Source of the DNA: Methanobrevibacter sp.
Lineage (GTDB): Archaea; Methanobacteriota; Methanobacteria; Methanobacteriales; Methanobacteriaceae
Direction: 5' to 3'
Length of the DNA stretch: 64,000 nt
Assembly (NCBI GenBank): GCA_017407115.1
Contig: JAFQXD010000046.1
Coordinates: 1-64,000, forward strand
The notes under the pieces were generated by a model, which was given only the letters and a program-made list of their open reading frames with translations, did not search any database and had not been told where the DNA came from. The first letter of the stretch is position 1; each line of letters starts with the position of its first letter. Below are positions 27,768 to 37,035 of the stretch, piece by piece. The translations under genes and the position numbers were made by a program.

Positions 27768-28874
27768 ATGGAAAAGAAAGTGAAAATTATAATATTGATT
27801 TTAGTTATTCTGGTGGCTGTGGGTCTTGCAACTCATTTGTTTTTAACTCCAACTACTGTCGAAAGTCAGGGTTCTCAAAATATCACAGATATGATTAATA
27901 GAGCAGTTCAAATACCGTCTGGAGTCAGCAATGTTGTAGCAACCTCTCCTCCAATGACTACAGTAATTTATATGATTGCTCCTGAGAAATTAAAGGCTTT
28001 AAATTTCCAATGGAATGATGACGAATTAAAATATGTTCCAAGTCAGTACGCTAATCTTCCTGTTGTTGGAGGATGGTTTGGAACACAGGACGGCAGTTAT
28101 GAAGAATTTATCGCTTCCGAACCTGATATTGTCATCGAATCTATAGATGAAGGTGGAGACGGGGATTTATCGACTGTTGAAGAACGTCAGGAGAAATTTG
28201 GAACAATTCCTGTTGTTGCAGTTAACGACACTACCAACATCGAAAAGATTGGTGAGTCAATTTTATTCATAGGTAAAATTATTGGTGCTGAAGATAAGGC
28301 AAATCAACTCAATGATTTCAACAATAAGTATTTGGACATTGTTCACAATAAGGCTTCTAAATTGTCTGATGATAATAAAAAAACAGTTTATTATGCAGAT
28401 GGTGATGATGGACTTCAGACTTATCCTTCAGGTTCAACACATAGTCAGTTAATTGATTTGGTTGGTGGAAAGAATGTTGCAGACTCTCTAAATCAGGGAA
28501 ATACTACTAATGGTGTTCAAGTATCAATAGAACAGATAATCAGTTGGAATCCTGACGTGATTATCACTACAAGCCCTGAATTCTATGCAAGCGTTTATTC
28601 AAATCCTAATTGGGCTAATATTAAAGCGGTTCAAAGTAAAAATGTTTATTTAGCTCCACAATCTCCATTCAAATGGTTTGGAAAACCTGTTGGGGCAAAC
28701 ATGATTATTGGTGTTCCTTGGACTGCAAAAGTAATTTATCCTGAAGATTATACTGATATAAATATGGTTGAGGTTACTAAGGAATTTTATAGTGATTTCT
28801 ATCATGTCGATTTAAGCGATGATGAGGCAAAACAGATACTGTTGGGTTCCGGTCTTAAGGAGTCAAATTTGTGA
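27768..28874 (+). CDS. ABC importer substrate-binding protein (FecB/BtuF-like)
   Basis: 368 aa. An N-terminal hydrophobic helix (IIILILVILVAVGLATHLFL) serves as signal or anchor; there is no lipobox Cys. The type III periplasmic-binding fold is recognisable: VQIPSGVSNVVATSPPMTT, VVGGWFGTQDGSYEEFIASEPDIVIES, YYADGDDGLQTYPSGSTHSQLIDLVGGKNVAD, IEQIISWNPDVIITTSPEFY. The family binds iron chelates, haem, cobalamin, or in some archaea molybdate/tungstate. The neighbouring FmdE gene makes a metal used by formylmethanofuran dehydrogenase (Mo/W) a tempting but unproven substrate. It is the first of four tightly packed genes. Confidence 0.85.
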   Translation: MEKKVKIIILILVILVAVGLATHLFLTPTTVESQGSQNITDMINRAVQIPSGVSNVVATSPPMTTVIYMIAPEKLKALNFQWNDDELKYVPSQYANLPVVGGWFGTQDGSYEEFIASEPDIVIESIDEGGDGDLSTVEERQEKFGTIPVVAVNDTTNIEKIGESILFIGKIIGAEDKANQLNDFNNKYLDIVHNKASKLSDDNKKTVYYADGDDGLQTYPSGSTHSQLIDLVGGKNVADSLNQGNTTNGVQVSIEQIISWNPDVIITTSPEFYASVYSNPNWANIKAVQSKNVYLAPQSPFKWFGKPVGANMIIGVPWTAKVIYPEDYTDINMVEVTKEFYSDFYHVDLSDDEAKQILLGSGLKESNL

Positions 28875-28883
28875 GGATTTTTA

Positions 28884-29897
28884 ATGAATGATGATACAAA
28901 GGAAATTGTAAGCATTTTGCTTTTAATTTTCCTTCCAATTATTTTATTTTTTGCATCTTTTCTACTTGGAAGATATCCTATTAGTCCAGTTGATGTAATT
29001 AGTACAATATTGTGTCCGATATTCCCCCAATTGGAAGTTTCCTCAACAATAACTACAATTGTCTTTGAAATAAGGCTTCCAAGAATTATTGCGGCAATTT
29101 TGGTAGGTGCATCTTTGGCAATGGCGGGGGCAGCCTTCCAAAGTATCTTTAAAAACCCTCTTGTATCTTCAGATTTGCTTGGTGTGTCAAATGGTGCAGG
29201 TTTTGGAGCGGCATTGGCCATTATTTTAAGTGGCTCAAATGTTGTTATTCAGTTATTTGCATTTATCTTTGGTTTGATTTCAGTAACAATTACTTATTTG
29301 ATTTCAAGAGCTTACAAGGCTGGAGGAATATTGATTCTGGTTTTATCAGGGGTTGCAATATCTGCATTTTTCAATGCATTGATTTCAGCCATAAAATTTG
29401 TAGCAGATCCAGATGACAAACTGCCTGAAATTGTCTATTGGTTGATGGGCAGTCTGGCATCCGTTACGGTGGATAAGCTGATAATGATTTCAATTCCAAT
29501 TATATTGGGTTTTGCAATTCTTTTAGCTTTAAGATGGCAAATGAATTTGTTGGCAATGGGTGATGAAGAAGCACAGTCTTTAGGTTTAAACCCATCACGT
29601 GTGAGATTAATAATAATTGCAGGATGTACATTGCTCACTTCGGCAGCAGTTTCTGTCAGTGGTGTAATAGGTTGGATAGGTTTGGTTATTCCTCACATGA
29701 CTCGTATGATTGTTGGTCCGGACAATAGGATTTTAATTCCGGCTTCGTTAAGCTTTGGTGCAAGCTTTTTACTTTTAATAGACAATATTTCTCGTGCACT
29801 CATTTCAATTGAAATTCCTATTGGTATTCTAACAGCCATAATTGGTGTTCCAATATTTTTATATTTACTTAAAAGGGGTTATTCTGAATGGTCTTAG
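28884..29897 (+). CDS. ABC importer permease (FecCD family)
   Basis: 337 aa with about ten membrane helices. FecCD signatures are IRLPRIIAAILVGASLAMAGAAFQ...NPLVSSDLLGVSNGAGFGAA, the MGDEEAQSLGLNPSRVR coupling-helix region, and the C-terminal GVIGWIGLVIPHMTRMIVG. It is the inner-membrane channel for the chelate bound by the upstream protein. It starts 9 bases after the binding-protein gene and overlaps the ATPase gene by 10 bases. Confidence 0.92.
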   Translation: MNDDTKEIVSILLLIFLPIILFFASFLLGRYPISPVDVISTILCPIFPQLEVSSTITTIVFEIRLPRIIAAILVGASLAMAGAAFQSIFKNPLVSSDLLGVSNGAGFGAALAIILSGSNVVIQLFAFIFGLISVTITYLISRAYKAGGILILVLSGVAISAFFNALISAIKFVADPDDKLPEIVYWLMGSLASVTVDKLIMISIPIILGFAILLALRWQMNLLAMGDEEAQSLGLNPSRVRLIIIAGCTLLTSAAVSVSGVIGWIGLVIPHMTRMIVGPDNRILIPASLSFGASFLLLIDNISRALISIEIPIGILTAIIGVPIFLYLLKRGYSEWS

Positions 29898-30691
29898 ATA
29901 CTAAATTATTTGAAATTAAAAATATTTCATTTTCTTACGATGGTGAAGAGATATTTTCAGATATCAGTTTTTCTATCGATAAGGGGGATGTATTGTGTAT
30001 TTTAGGGCCAAACGGGACTGGAAAGACAACTCTGATTAAATGTCTAAATGGATTGCATGAAATCAACTCAGGTGAAATTTTAATAAATGGTAATAATATC
30101 AAAAAGTTGTCATTTAGGGAAATTTCAAAACATATTGGTTATATTCCACAATCTCATGTTCCTTCATTCCCGTTTAAAGTTTTGGATGTTGTGGTGATGG
30201 GCAGAGCCCCATATTTAAATTTAACAGATTCTCCTAAAAAAGAAGATATTGAAATAGCTGAAAATGCTTTAAAAACTTTAGGAATAGAATATCTGAAAGA
30301 TAAGGAATATACAAATTTGAGTGGCGGTGAAAGACAGCTGGTATTTTTGGCCAGAATTCTATGTCAACAGCCGGACATATTGATATTGGATGAGCCTACT
30401 TCTCATTTGGACTTTGGAAATCAAATAAAACTTTTGGAGATAATTGATAATCTGGCAAAATCAGGTCTTTCAATTATAATGTCTTCACATTTTCCAGATC
30501 ATGCATTTTTAAGTTCAAACAAGGTTGCAATAATGAAAAATAAAAAATTCATTGATTTTGGAAGTCCTGATGATGTTGTTACAGAAGATAATTTAAAGAA
30601 AGCGTATTCAATAGATGTGAAACTGATAGAATTGGATGATAACAGAAAGGTTTGTGTACCTTTAAAAACAAATTTGGAATTAAAGTTATAG
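29888..30691 (+). CDS. ABC importer ATP-binding protein (FepC/BtuD type)
   Basis: 267 aa. Walker A is GPNGTGKTTLIK (about residues 37-48), the Q-loop IGYIPQSH, the signature LSGGERQLVFLARIL, Walker B DILILDEPTSHLD, and the switch His in SSHFPDH. It energises the FecCD permease at 28884-29897, whose gene it overlaps. The short C-terminal tail (KVCVPLKTNLELKL) ends 8 bases before the FmdE start. Confidence 0.93.
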   Translation: MVLDTKLFEIKNISFSYDGEEIFSDISFSIDKGDVLCILGPNGTGKTTLIKCLNGLHEINSGEILINGNNIKKLSFREISKHIGYIPQSHVPSFPFKVLDVVVMGRAPYLNLTDSPKKEDIEIAENALKTLGIEYLKDKEYTNLSGGERQLVFLARILCQQPDILILDEPTSHLDFGNQIKLLEIIDNLAKSGLSIIMSSHFPDHAFLSSNKVAIMKNKKFIDFGSPDDVVTEDNLKKAYSIDVKLIELDDNRKVCVPLKTNLELKL

Positions 30692-30699
30692 GTGAAATT

Positions 30700-31269
30700 A
30701 TGAATCAAGAAGAATATATGGAACAATTAAAAATGGCAGGTGAATTTCACGGTGAAATCTGTGGAGGCATAGCTATTGGAACTAAATTAGCAATGTACGG
30801 TCTTGAATTAATGGGAATGGAATTAAATCAAAGACATAAAAATTTAATAGTATTTTTAGAGATTGACAGATGCATGTCCGATGCAGTACAGGCGGTCACT
30901 AAATGTTCAATGGGAAAACGTTCTCTAAAACAGATGTATTACGGAAAATTTGCGGTGACTTTTTATAATATGGACACTGAAGAGGCATTAAGAATTTCTG
31001 ATGCGGATGCTAATAAAAAAGAAAAAATTAAAGAAACCCGTGACGAGATGATTGAGAGATTCAAACAAACTCCTCCTGAGGAATTGTTTAAAGTTGAAAA
31101 GGTAAAAGTAGAATTAAATGAATCTCAAATGCCGGGTAAACCTCATACCACTGCCTGGTGCAGTGTATGTGGTGAAAAGGTAACTGACGGCAGACACCTG
31201 GTCAGGGGCGGAAAGCCAATCTGCATTTCATGTGCTGAAGGTTCATATTATGAATTAATTGAAGATTAA
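30700..31269 (+). CDS. FmdE-family protein (formylmethanofuran dehydrogenase subunit E-like)
   Basis: 189 aa from the ATG at 30700, preceded by AGGTGAAATT; an upstream extension to 30652 runs into the ATPase gene and is rejected. The FmdE domain occupies residues ~5-130 (GEFHGEICGGIAIGTKLAMYGLELM, DRCMSDAVQAVTKCSMGKRSL). A C-terminal zinc ribbon has WCSVCGEKV...CISCAEG. FmdE-like proteins copurify with or associate with formylmethanofuran dehydrogenase, but many free-standing ones have unknown roles. Its place at the end of an ABC importer operon suggests metal or cofactor handling. Confidence 0.82.
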   Translation: MNQEEYMEQLKMAGEFHGEICGGIAIGTKLAMYGLELMGMELNQRHKNLIVFLEIDRCMSDAVQAVTKCSMGKRSLKQMYYGKFAVTFYNMDTEEALRISDADANKKEKIKETRDEMIERFKQTPPEELFKVEKVKVELNESQMPGKPHTTAWCSVCGEKVTDGRHLVRGGKPICISCAEGSYYELIED

Positions 31270-31483
31270 TAACTCTTTTTCTTTAATTAATTTAAACTAA
31301 TTATTTTTTATTTTAATCCATTATTTTTATTATTTTTATATTTTAATTAGTATTTGGCTTTATTTTTTATTTTTATTTAATAATTTGACATCAATTTATT
31401 TTTTAATAATTAATTACGATATGTTTATATATTCATGTTGGATAATATTATAATGTAATAAAGTAAGTCGCTGAGTTGAAAAC

Positions 31484-32128
31484 ATGGATTTGATTGGAGG
31501 TTATCTGTTAGTTGTATTAGTGTTATTTACAGTTAATATAGCGCTTTTAGTTGGAAATTTCCAATTAAATAATGTTAAAGCAATAATGCTGTCATTAATT
31601 GCAGCTGTTATTTCTTTTGCTTTAATATTTGTTCCTCAATTATTCAATCATTCGGATTTTTTATTAAATAATTTAAGTTATTTATTTTTGATATGTGCAG
31701 TAATCATTTTTGCAATAATGCTATTTTATATCAAATCTGAGGATATAAAAAGAACAATTTGCTTCATGATTATTTTAGGGGTTATTGCAACCCTTTGCTT
31801 ATCATCACAATCAAGTATCATGCTTTTTGACTCATTGATTTATTCTTTATTGGTGTTTATTTTCTTATTCTTTGTTTATCAAATTACAAAGTTATTAGTT
31901 CATGCTAAAAGAGAATATCCGGTAATCATTGGCGAATATATGTCATTATTTTCTATTGTAATGTTCATATTTGCATTTACATATAATTCAACATTAAATC
32001 TCAACTACAAGATGTTTAAACCTATTTTGATTTTAACTCCGACTTATCAGCTGATTTATCTTTTAATCGGGATTTGTGTTGTGATGGTTATAGGAGTATT
32101 TTTAAATGATACTAAAGGAGGAAATTAA
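31484..32128 (+). CDS. Multi-pass membrane protein, DUF2162-like
   Basis: 214 aa with about six membrane helices and short loops (for example YIKSEDIKRT and AKREYPVIIGEY). It resembles the DUF2162 predicted transporters found beside ExbB-like genes in methanogens; that family assignment is from context and memory, not a search. The stop overlaps the start of the ExbB-like gene by one base (TAATG), so it is part of a three-gene module. A TATA-like region (ATGTTTATATATTC, about 31420) precedes it. Confidence 0.6.
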   Translation: MDLIGGYLLVVLVLFTVNIALLVGNFQLNNVKAIMLSLIAAVISFALIFVPQLFNHSDFLLNNLSYLFLICAVIIFAIMLFYIKSEDIKRTICFMIILGVIATLCLSSQSSIMLFDSLIYSLLVFIFLFFVYQITKLLVHAKREYPVIIGEYMSLFSIVMFIFAFTYNSTLNLNYKMFKPILILTPTYQLIYLLIGICVVMVIGVFLNDTKGGN

Positions 32129-32769
32129 TGATTATTCAAGGGACTGAAACATTAACTTCATTAATACATATTCTTTCAGAAAGTTTATTAACTCCGGTTA
32201 TTATTTTATTGGTTATTTCAGTGATAATTGTAATTTTATCATTTGGAGGATTGATTAATGAATATATTTCTAGAAAACCAATTAAATCTGGAGAACTGGA
32301 GAGTTTAGTGAGAAATGTTTCATTTTCAAACAATGTTTCAGATATGAAAAATGAGATTGAAAATAGTAATTTGTTCGATTATCAAAAAGAAATTCTAATA
32401 AGGATTGCAAATAATTATGATATAGGTCATGAAGCAAGAAAAGCCTTGGCTAGTGAATTAATATCTGCAGAAGAAACCAAATTAATTAAGAAAACAAATA
32501 AAACAGATATTTTAGTTAAAGTAGGTCCTATTTTAGGTCTTTTAGGGACTTTAATTCCTTTAGGTCCAGGATTGGCGGCATTGGGTAGTGGGGATATAAT
32601 GACTCTTGCCCAATCATTAACAATAGCATTTGATACAACCGTTACTGGACTGTCCATTGGTGCGGTTGCTTATTTGATTTCAAAATATAAAAAGCAATGG
32701 TATGAATCAGATTTGATTGATGTTGAAACTATTGCTGAGGCAGAACTGGAAACTATTAATAGATGGTGA
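32128..32769 (+). CDS. MotA/TolQ/ExbB-family proton channel protein
   Basis: 213 aa. One N-terminal membrane helix (TPVIILLVISVIIVILSF), a ~110-residue cytoplasmic domain, then two helices with the family core VGPILGLLGTLIPLGPGLAALGSGD...LAQSLTIAFDTTVTGLSIGAVAYLI. ExbB/TolQ proteins form pentameric proton channels that power a partner. Here the partner is probably the DUF2149 protein encoded next (overlap 3 bases if its first ATG is used). In an archaeon without an outer membrane the powered process is unknown. Confidence 0.88.
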   Translation: MIIQGTETLTSLIHILSESLLTPVIILLVISVIIVILSFGGLINEYISRKPIKSGELESLVRNVSFSNNVSDMKNEIENSNLFDYQKEILIRIANNYDIGHEARKALASELISAEETKLIKKTNKTDILVKVGPILGLLGTLIPLGPGLAALGSGDIMTLAQSLTIAFDTTVTGLSIGAVAYLISKYKKQWYESDLIDVETIAEAELETINRW

Positions 32770-32774
32770 GAATC

Positions 32775-33077
32775 ATGCTTAGAAAAAGGAGAAGGATTTC
32801 AGAATCTTCAGATGATGACCCAATGAGCGGTTTGAACAATCTATCGGATGCAATGCTGGTTTTGGCTTTAGGTTTTTTAATTTTTGCAATAATGGCACTA
32901 TCAGTAAATCCTAACATGGTTTCTGATCAACAAAATACCACTCAAGAGGTTTCAACAGCAGAGGCTTTCAATCAGAATTACACTGATGCAGGTGGCCTTG
33001 AGGACAGCGGTTACAGTGAAGTGGGAAAAGTTTATCAGGATCCTAACACTGGTGAGCTGGTCATGGTGTCAGGTTGA
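32775..33077 (+). CDS. DUF2149 protein, ExbD/MotB-like
   Basis: 100 aa from the ATG at 32775, which follows GGTGAG; an ATG at 32763 overlaps the ExbB-like stop. A basic N-terminus (LRKRRR) is followed by a single membrane helix preceded by an Asp: GLNNLSDAMLVLALGFLIFAIMAL. The Asp position resembles the essential Asp of ExbD/TolR/MotB transmembrane segments. A short extracellular tail ends with VGKVYQDPNTGELVMVSG, the DUF2149 signature. Inferred to be the ion-translocating partner of the ExbB-like protein. Confidence 0.78.
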   Translation: MLRKRRRISESSDDDPMSGLNNLSDAMLVLALGFLIFAIMALSVNPNMVSDQQNTTQEVSTAEAFNQNYTDAGGLEDSGYSEVGKVYQDPNTGELVMVSG

Positions 33078-33561
33078 TTGATGATTATTTTTAAAGCAAG
33101 TAAACATAGATGAAATGAGATATAATCAGTAATAGCTTATATTTTATCATATTGATTTCATTAAATCTATGTTTTTCATAATTTAGCTAGTATAATATTT
33201 AATTTTCTTTTTTAACTAATTTAACAGCAGATATTTGGAAAAATGTCTCGTTGTAAAAATATTTATATATCAATTGTGATATAATTAGAATTACTAATCA
33301 TGACATCGAATGTAATTTAAGATAAAACCAATTTGAAGAGAATATTATCAAATTAAATAGAATATATGTCATTTAAATATATATTATTTTGGTATTATTT
33401 CTTTATTTGAAGTTTTAACCAATATAAATCGATATTTAATTTCAATGACTCCAACTGAAATCAGTTGATGTACATTGGGGTTATTTTCGCTATTTTATAT
33501 AGGATAATCTTAATAGTTGTATTTGATGTCGGATAGTTGTTTATTCTAATGGAGGAAATAA
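33078..33561 (+). other. Intergenic region: terminator hairpin and modA promoter
   Basis: The left part holds a large imperfect hairpin (33102-33176): AAACATAGAT pairs with ATCTATGTTT at the base and GAAAT with ATTTC inside, followed by TTTTTCA, a plausible terminator for the ExbB/DUF2149 module. The middle (about 33180-33420) is AT-rich with nothing recognised. The right part holds the dyad operator and TATA box described separately, then GGAGG before modA. Confidence 0.5.
33443..33502 (+). promoter_or_regulatory. Dyad operator and TATA box for modABC
   Basis: A perfect dyad CAACTGA-AA-TCAGTTG (33452-33467) is flanked by a second matching pair, CAATG (33443-33447) and CATTG (33473-33477), giving a 35-base element with near-symmetric spacing. 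A TATA-like TTTTATATAGG follows (about 33493-33502), 60-70 bases before modA. A molybdate- or tungstate-responsive regulator is inferred; the half-sites do not match the E. coli ModE box closely. Confidence 0.55.
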
Positions 33562-34392
33562 ATGAAATCTAAAAAAATATTAATCGTTGCTATTATTACT
33601 TTAATAGCAGTTGTTTGTGCAAGTTCAGTGGTTAGTGCTGGTATTTTTGACTTTTTAGGAGGAAGCGGTTCTTCTAACAACGCTAACTTAACTGGACAAG
33701 AAGTAAATTTGGCTGCAGCAGCTAGTTTAAAAAATGTTTTCGATGATAAATTAATCCCTATGTTTCAAGAAAAATATCCTGGTGTAAAAGTTACTCCTAC
33801 CTATGCTTCAAGTGGGGATTTACAATCTCAAATTGAAAACGGTTTGGAAGCTGACGTATTCATGTCCGCAAGTAATAAACAGATGAATGCATTAGTAAAT
33901 GAAAGTTTAATCGACAACACTACCAATCTTCAATTTTTAGAAAATAAGGTTGTTTTAATTGTACCTGCAAACTCATCTTCTAATATCACTTCATTTGATG
34001 ATTTAGCAAATATGAGTGGTAACATCGCTATTGGTGATCCTGAATCTGTACCTGCAGGTCAATATGCTAAAGAAGCATTAACTAACCTTGGTCTTTGGAG
34101 TGCTGTTGAACCTAAATTATCTTTAGGTACTGATGTAACTGCAGTATTAAACCAAGTAGCTCAAGGATCTGCTGAATGTGGTATCGTATATTCCACTGAT
34201 GCTAATTCCACTGATGATGTTAAAGTAGTATGTGAAGCTCCAGCAGGGTCTTTAAACACTTCTGTAATTTATCCTGTAGCTTTACTTAAAAATTCAACTG
34301 ACTCAGATGCTGCAAAAGCATTCATGGAGTTCTTACAAACTCCAGAAGCTAAAGATGTATTCGTAGAATATGGATTCACTATTCATGAATAG
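33562..34392 (+). CDS. modA: Molybdate ABC transporter substrate-binding protein
   Basis: 276 aa. A signal peptide (MKSKKILIVAIITLIAVVCA...VVSA) precedes a ModA-type binding protein: VNLAAAASLKNVFDDKLIPMFQEKYPGVKVTPTYASSGDLQSQIENGLEADVFMSAS and AIGDPESVPAGQYAKEAL are family hallmarks. It binds molybdate or tungstate, required for formylmethanofuran dehydrogenase. A strong GGAGG lies 7 bases before the ATG. It is the first gene of modABC. Confidence 0.92.
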   Translation: MKSKKILIVAIITLIAVVCASSVVSAGIFDFLGGSGSSNNANLTGQEVNLAAAASLKNVFDDKLIPMFQEKYPGVKVTPTYASSGDLQSQIENGLEADVFMSASNKQMNALVNESLIDNTTNLQFLENKVVLIVPANSSSNITSFDDLANMSGNIAIGDPESVPAGQYAKEALTNLGLWSAVEPKLSLGTDVTAVLNQVAQGSAECGIVYSTDANSTDDVKVVCEAPAGSLNTSVIYPVALLKNSTDSDAAKAFMEFLQTPEAKDVFVEYGFTIHE

Positions 34393-34447
34393 ATATAATA
34401 TTGTATAAATACATTGAATAAGTTATAATATTGAAGGAGATAAAGAC

Positions 34448-35122
34448 ATGATGGATTGGTCCCCAATTTTCATTTCAATGAAAACAGCAAGTTTATCAAT
34501 TCTAATCACATTTTTCGTTGGTTTGGTTGTTGCTTGGGGCATTGTAAAAATGAAAAATGATACAATAAAAATTGTACTTGATGGTATTTTCACACTGCCT
34601 ATTGTACTGCCCCCTACTGTAGTAGGGTTCTTTTTATTGTATATTTTTGGTGTCAGAGGTCCAATCGGTAGGTTTTTCATAGACTTTTTCACTGTGAAAA
34701 TAGCATTTTCCTGGTCTGCAACAGTAATTGCTGCAGTAGTCATGTCTTTTCCTTTAATGTATCGCTCTGCAAGAGGTGCATTTGAGCAGGTTGATTCTAA
34801 CTTGTTGGATGCTGGCCGTACATTGGGCATGTCAGAGTGGAAAATTTTCTGGAAAATTTTATTTGCAAATGCATTGCCTGGAATTATCAGTGGTGGAATT
34901 CTAGCTTATGCTCGTGGTTTAGGCGAATTCGGTGCTACTGCTATGCTTGCAGGTAATATCGCCGGACAAACCCGGACACTCCCAATGGCAGTTTATTCAG
35001 AAGTAGCTGCAGGTAATATGGGAGAAGCTTTTAATTATGTTATAGTCATTGTTATCATATCATTTATAGCTATTTTTATTATGGATTATGTTTCTATACG
35101 TAAGGAAAAACAATGGAGATAA
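34448..35122 (+). CDS. modB: Molybdate ABC transporter permease
   Basis: 224 aa with five membrane helices and the inner-membrane EAA loop (DAGRTLGMSEWKIFWKILFANALPGIISGGILAYARGLGEFGATAMLAG), typical of ModB. It starts 55 bases after modA. Together with ModC it imports molybdate or tungstate. The ATG at 34448 is preceded by GAAGGAGATAAAG. Confidence 0.93.
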   Translation: MMDWSPIFISMKTASLSILITFFVGLVVAWGIVKMKNDTIKIVLDGIFTLPIVLPPTVVGFFLLYIFGVRGPIGRFFIDFFTVKIAFSWSATVIAAVVMSFPLMYRSARGAFEQVDSNLLDAGRTLGMSEWKIFWKILFANALPGIISGGILAYARGLGEFGATAMLAGNIAGQTRTLPMAVYSEVAAGNMGEAFNYVIVIVIISFIAIFIMDYVSIRKEKQWR

Positions 35123-35155
35123 AATATTAGGTATAGGAATATTATGGGGTAGATT

Positions 35156-36193
35156 ATGAGCAATAAATTTTTAAAAGTAAAAATTCAAAAGGAACTAAAA
35201 GAATTTGACTTAAATGTTGATTTTGAATTGAAAAAAAAGAGATTAGGTATTTTAGGTCCTTCTGGTTGCGGTAAAAGTATGACTTTGAAATCTATTGCAG
35301 GTATTGTTACTCCGGACAGTGGTGTTGTAAGTTTAAGCACTGCTGAAGAAATTGTTTATTTTGATTCTACAAAAAAAATTAATTTAAAACCTCAAAAGCG
35401 AAATGTGGGTTACTTGTTTCAGAATTATGCTCTCTTTCCCAACATGACCGTTGAAGAAAATGTCGGTTGTGGTTTAACAAAGGATGATGATGAGAAAATT
35501 GTATCTGAAATGATTAAACGTTTTCATTTGGAAGGTTTGGAAAAAAGATATCCTAGGCAATTGTCTGGAGGCCAACAGCAAAGAGTTGCCCTGGCACGTA
35601 TATTGGCTTATGGTCCGGATGTTATATTGTTGGATGAGCCTTTCAGTGCTATGGATACTTTCTTAAAAGAGCAATTGCGTTTAGAACTTATCAATTCTCT
35701 AAGTGATTTTGATGGATTTTCGATTATGGTTACTCATGATCGTGATGAGGCATTCCAGTTTTGCGATGAGCTAATTGTATTGGATGAAGGTAAAATCATA
35801 GCAAAAGGAGATACTTATGATATATTTGAAAATCCAAAAAGGGTTCAGGTTGCAAGGCTTACTGGATGTAAAAACATTTCTGAAGTTGAAATTATAGATG
35901 ACCATCATCTCAAATCTTTAGATTGGGGAATGGTGTTTGAAGTATCTGAAAAGATTCCGTCCAATATTACTCATATGGGAATAAGGGCTCACGATTTTTC
36001 CCCAGCTCAGGAGGATGACGTAAATGTGATTGACACAGTTAATTCAACACTATTGGAAATGCCGTTTGAATGGGAAATAACATTGGCAAACGGTTTGTGG
36101 TGGAAATGTGACAAGAAGATTGATGACCATCAATTTACTATTCCAAAATACATAAAAGTAGATCCAAAAGATATAATCTTATTGGAAGATTAG
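35156..36193 (+). CDS. modC: Molybdate ABC transporter ATP-binding protein
   Basis: 345 aa. Walker A is GPSGCGKSMTLKSIAG (about residues 33-48), the Q-loop YLFQNYALFPNM, the signature LSGGQQQRVALARIL, Walker B VILLDEPFSAMD, and switch His MVTHDRDEAF. The C-terminal ~100 residues form an OB-like (TOBE/MOP-type) regulatory domain (MGIRAHDFSPAQE...). The substrate is molybdate or tungstate by context with ModA and ModB. Confidence 0.92.
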   Translation: MSNKFLKVKIQKELKEFDLNVDFELKKKRLGILGPSGCGKSMTLKSIAGIVTPDSGVVSLSTAEEIVYFDSTKKINLKPQKRNVGYLFQNYALFPNMTVEENVGCGLTKDDDEKIVSEMIKRFHLEGLEKRYPRQLSGGQQQRVALARILAYGPDVILLDEPFSAMDTFLKEQLRLELINSLSDFDGFSIMVTHDRDEAFQFCDELIVLDEGKIIAKGDTYDIFENPKRVQVARLTGCKNISEVEIIDDHHLKSLDWGMVFEVSEKIPSNITHMGIRAHDFSPAQEDDVNVIDTVNSTLLEMPFEWEITLANGLWWKCDKKIDDHQFTIPKYIKVDPKDIILLED

Positions 36194-36426
36194 TTTAATT
36201 TTTAGTGAATTGTCTTCATTGATTGAGACTCAGTATTCTCATTAACATTATTGATATTTCGGCCGTAATGGACCTATCAGAATATTGAATGTTCGCCTAA
36301 CAATTTCATTATTTTTACTTAAACTTATTAATTTAATTAATCACATTTTTCATTAACTTTGATGTTATGTATTTTTGATTAAATTTTTTATTTGTGATAT
36401 GCATATCCGAAACCAGATTTGAAAAG

Positions 36427-36969
36427 TTAACGTTGAAACATGAAGCAAATTTCCTGATGGTTGTCGATAATTCCAATAGCTTCCATATATGAATAGATTA
36501 TTGTCGGGCCAACAAATTTCATCCCGCGTTTCTTCAGGTCCTTGGAAATCGCTTTGGATAACTCTGATTCTGTTAAATATTCTGATTTTATGATATTGCC
36601 GTTGGTAAATCCCCAAATGTAGTTATCAAAACTTCCATATTCCTTTTGAATTTCAATAAAAACCTGCGCATTATTAATGGCGGATGTGATTTTGCCTTTA
36701 TGGCGTATAATTCCCTCATTGTTTCTCAATTCCTCAACTTTATCGTCACCATAATTGGCTACTTTAACCACGTCAAAGTCATCAAATGCTTTTTTAAAGT
36801 TCTCACGTTTTTTTAAAATAGTAATCCAGGAAAGTCCTGCCTGAAATGATTCCAAAACAAGCAATTCAAACAGCTTTCTATCGTCATGGGTTGGTACTCC
36901 CCACTCATCATCATGATATTTTATGTAAACTTCATCATTTGTTACCCAATTGCATCGTTTTTTGTTCAT
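36427..36969 (-). CDS. tag: DNA-3-methyladenine glycosylase I
   Basis: 180 aa, full length for Tag. Family landmarks are KKRCNWVTNDEVYIKYHDDEWGVPTHDDRKLFELLVLESFQAGLSWITILKKR and the later KGKITSAINNAQVF...FVGPTIIYSYMEAIGIIDNHQEICF. Zinc ligands seen include Cys5 and the C-terminal His/Cys pair. It excises 3-methyladenine from alkylated DNA. It is divergent from the FUSC transporter gene; the 233-base space on its 3' side is AT-rich with nothing recognised. Confidence 0.93.
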   Translation of the reverse strand: MNKKRCNWVTNDEVYIKYHDDEWGVPTHDDRKLFELLVLESFQAGLSWITILKKRENFKKAFDDFDVVKVANYGDDKVEELRNNEGIIRHKGKITSAINNAQVFIEIQKEYGSFDNYIWGFTNGNIIKSEYLTESELSKAISKDLKKRGMKFVGPTIIYSYMEAIGIIDNHQEICFMFQR

Positions 36970-37035
36970 AGAAATAATTATTATTGCCTTTATTAATATA
37001 TATTTTTAAGAAAATTTTAATTCAATGGAGTTAAT

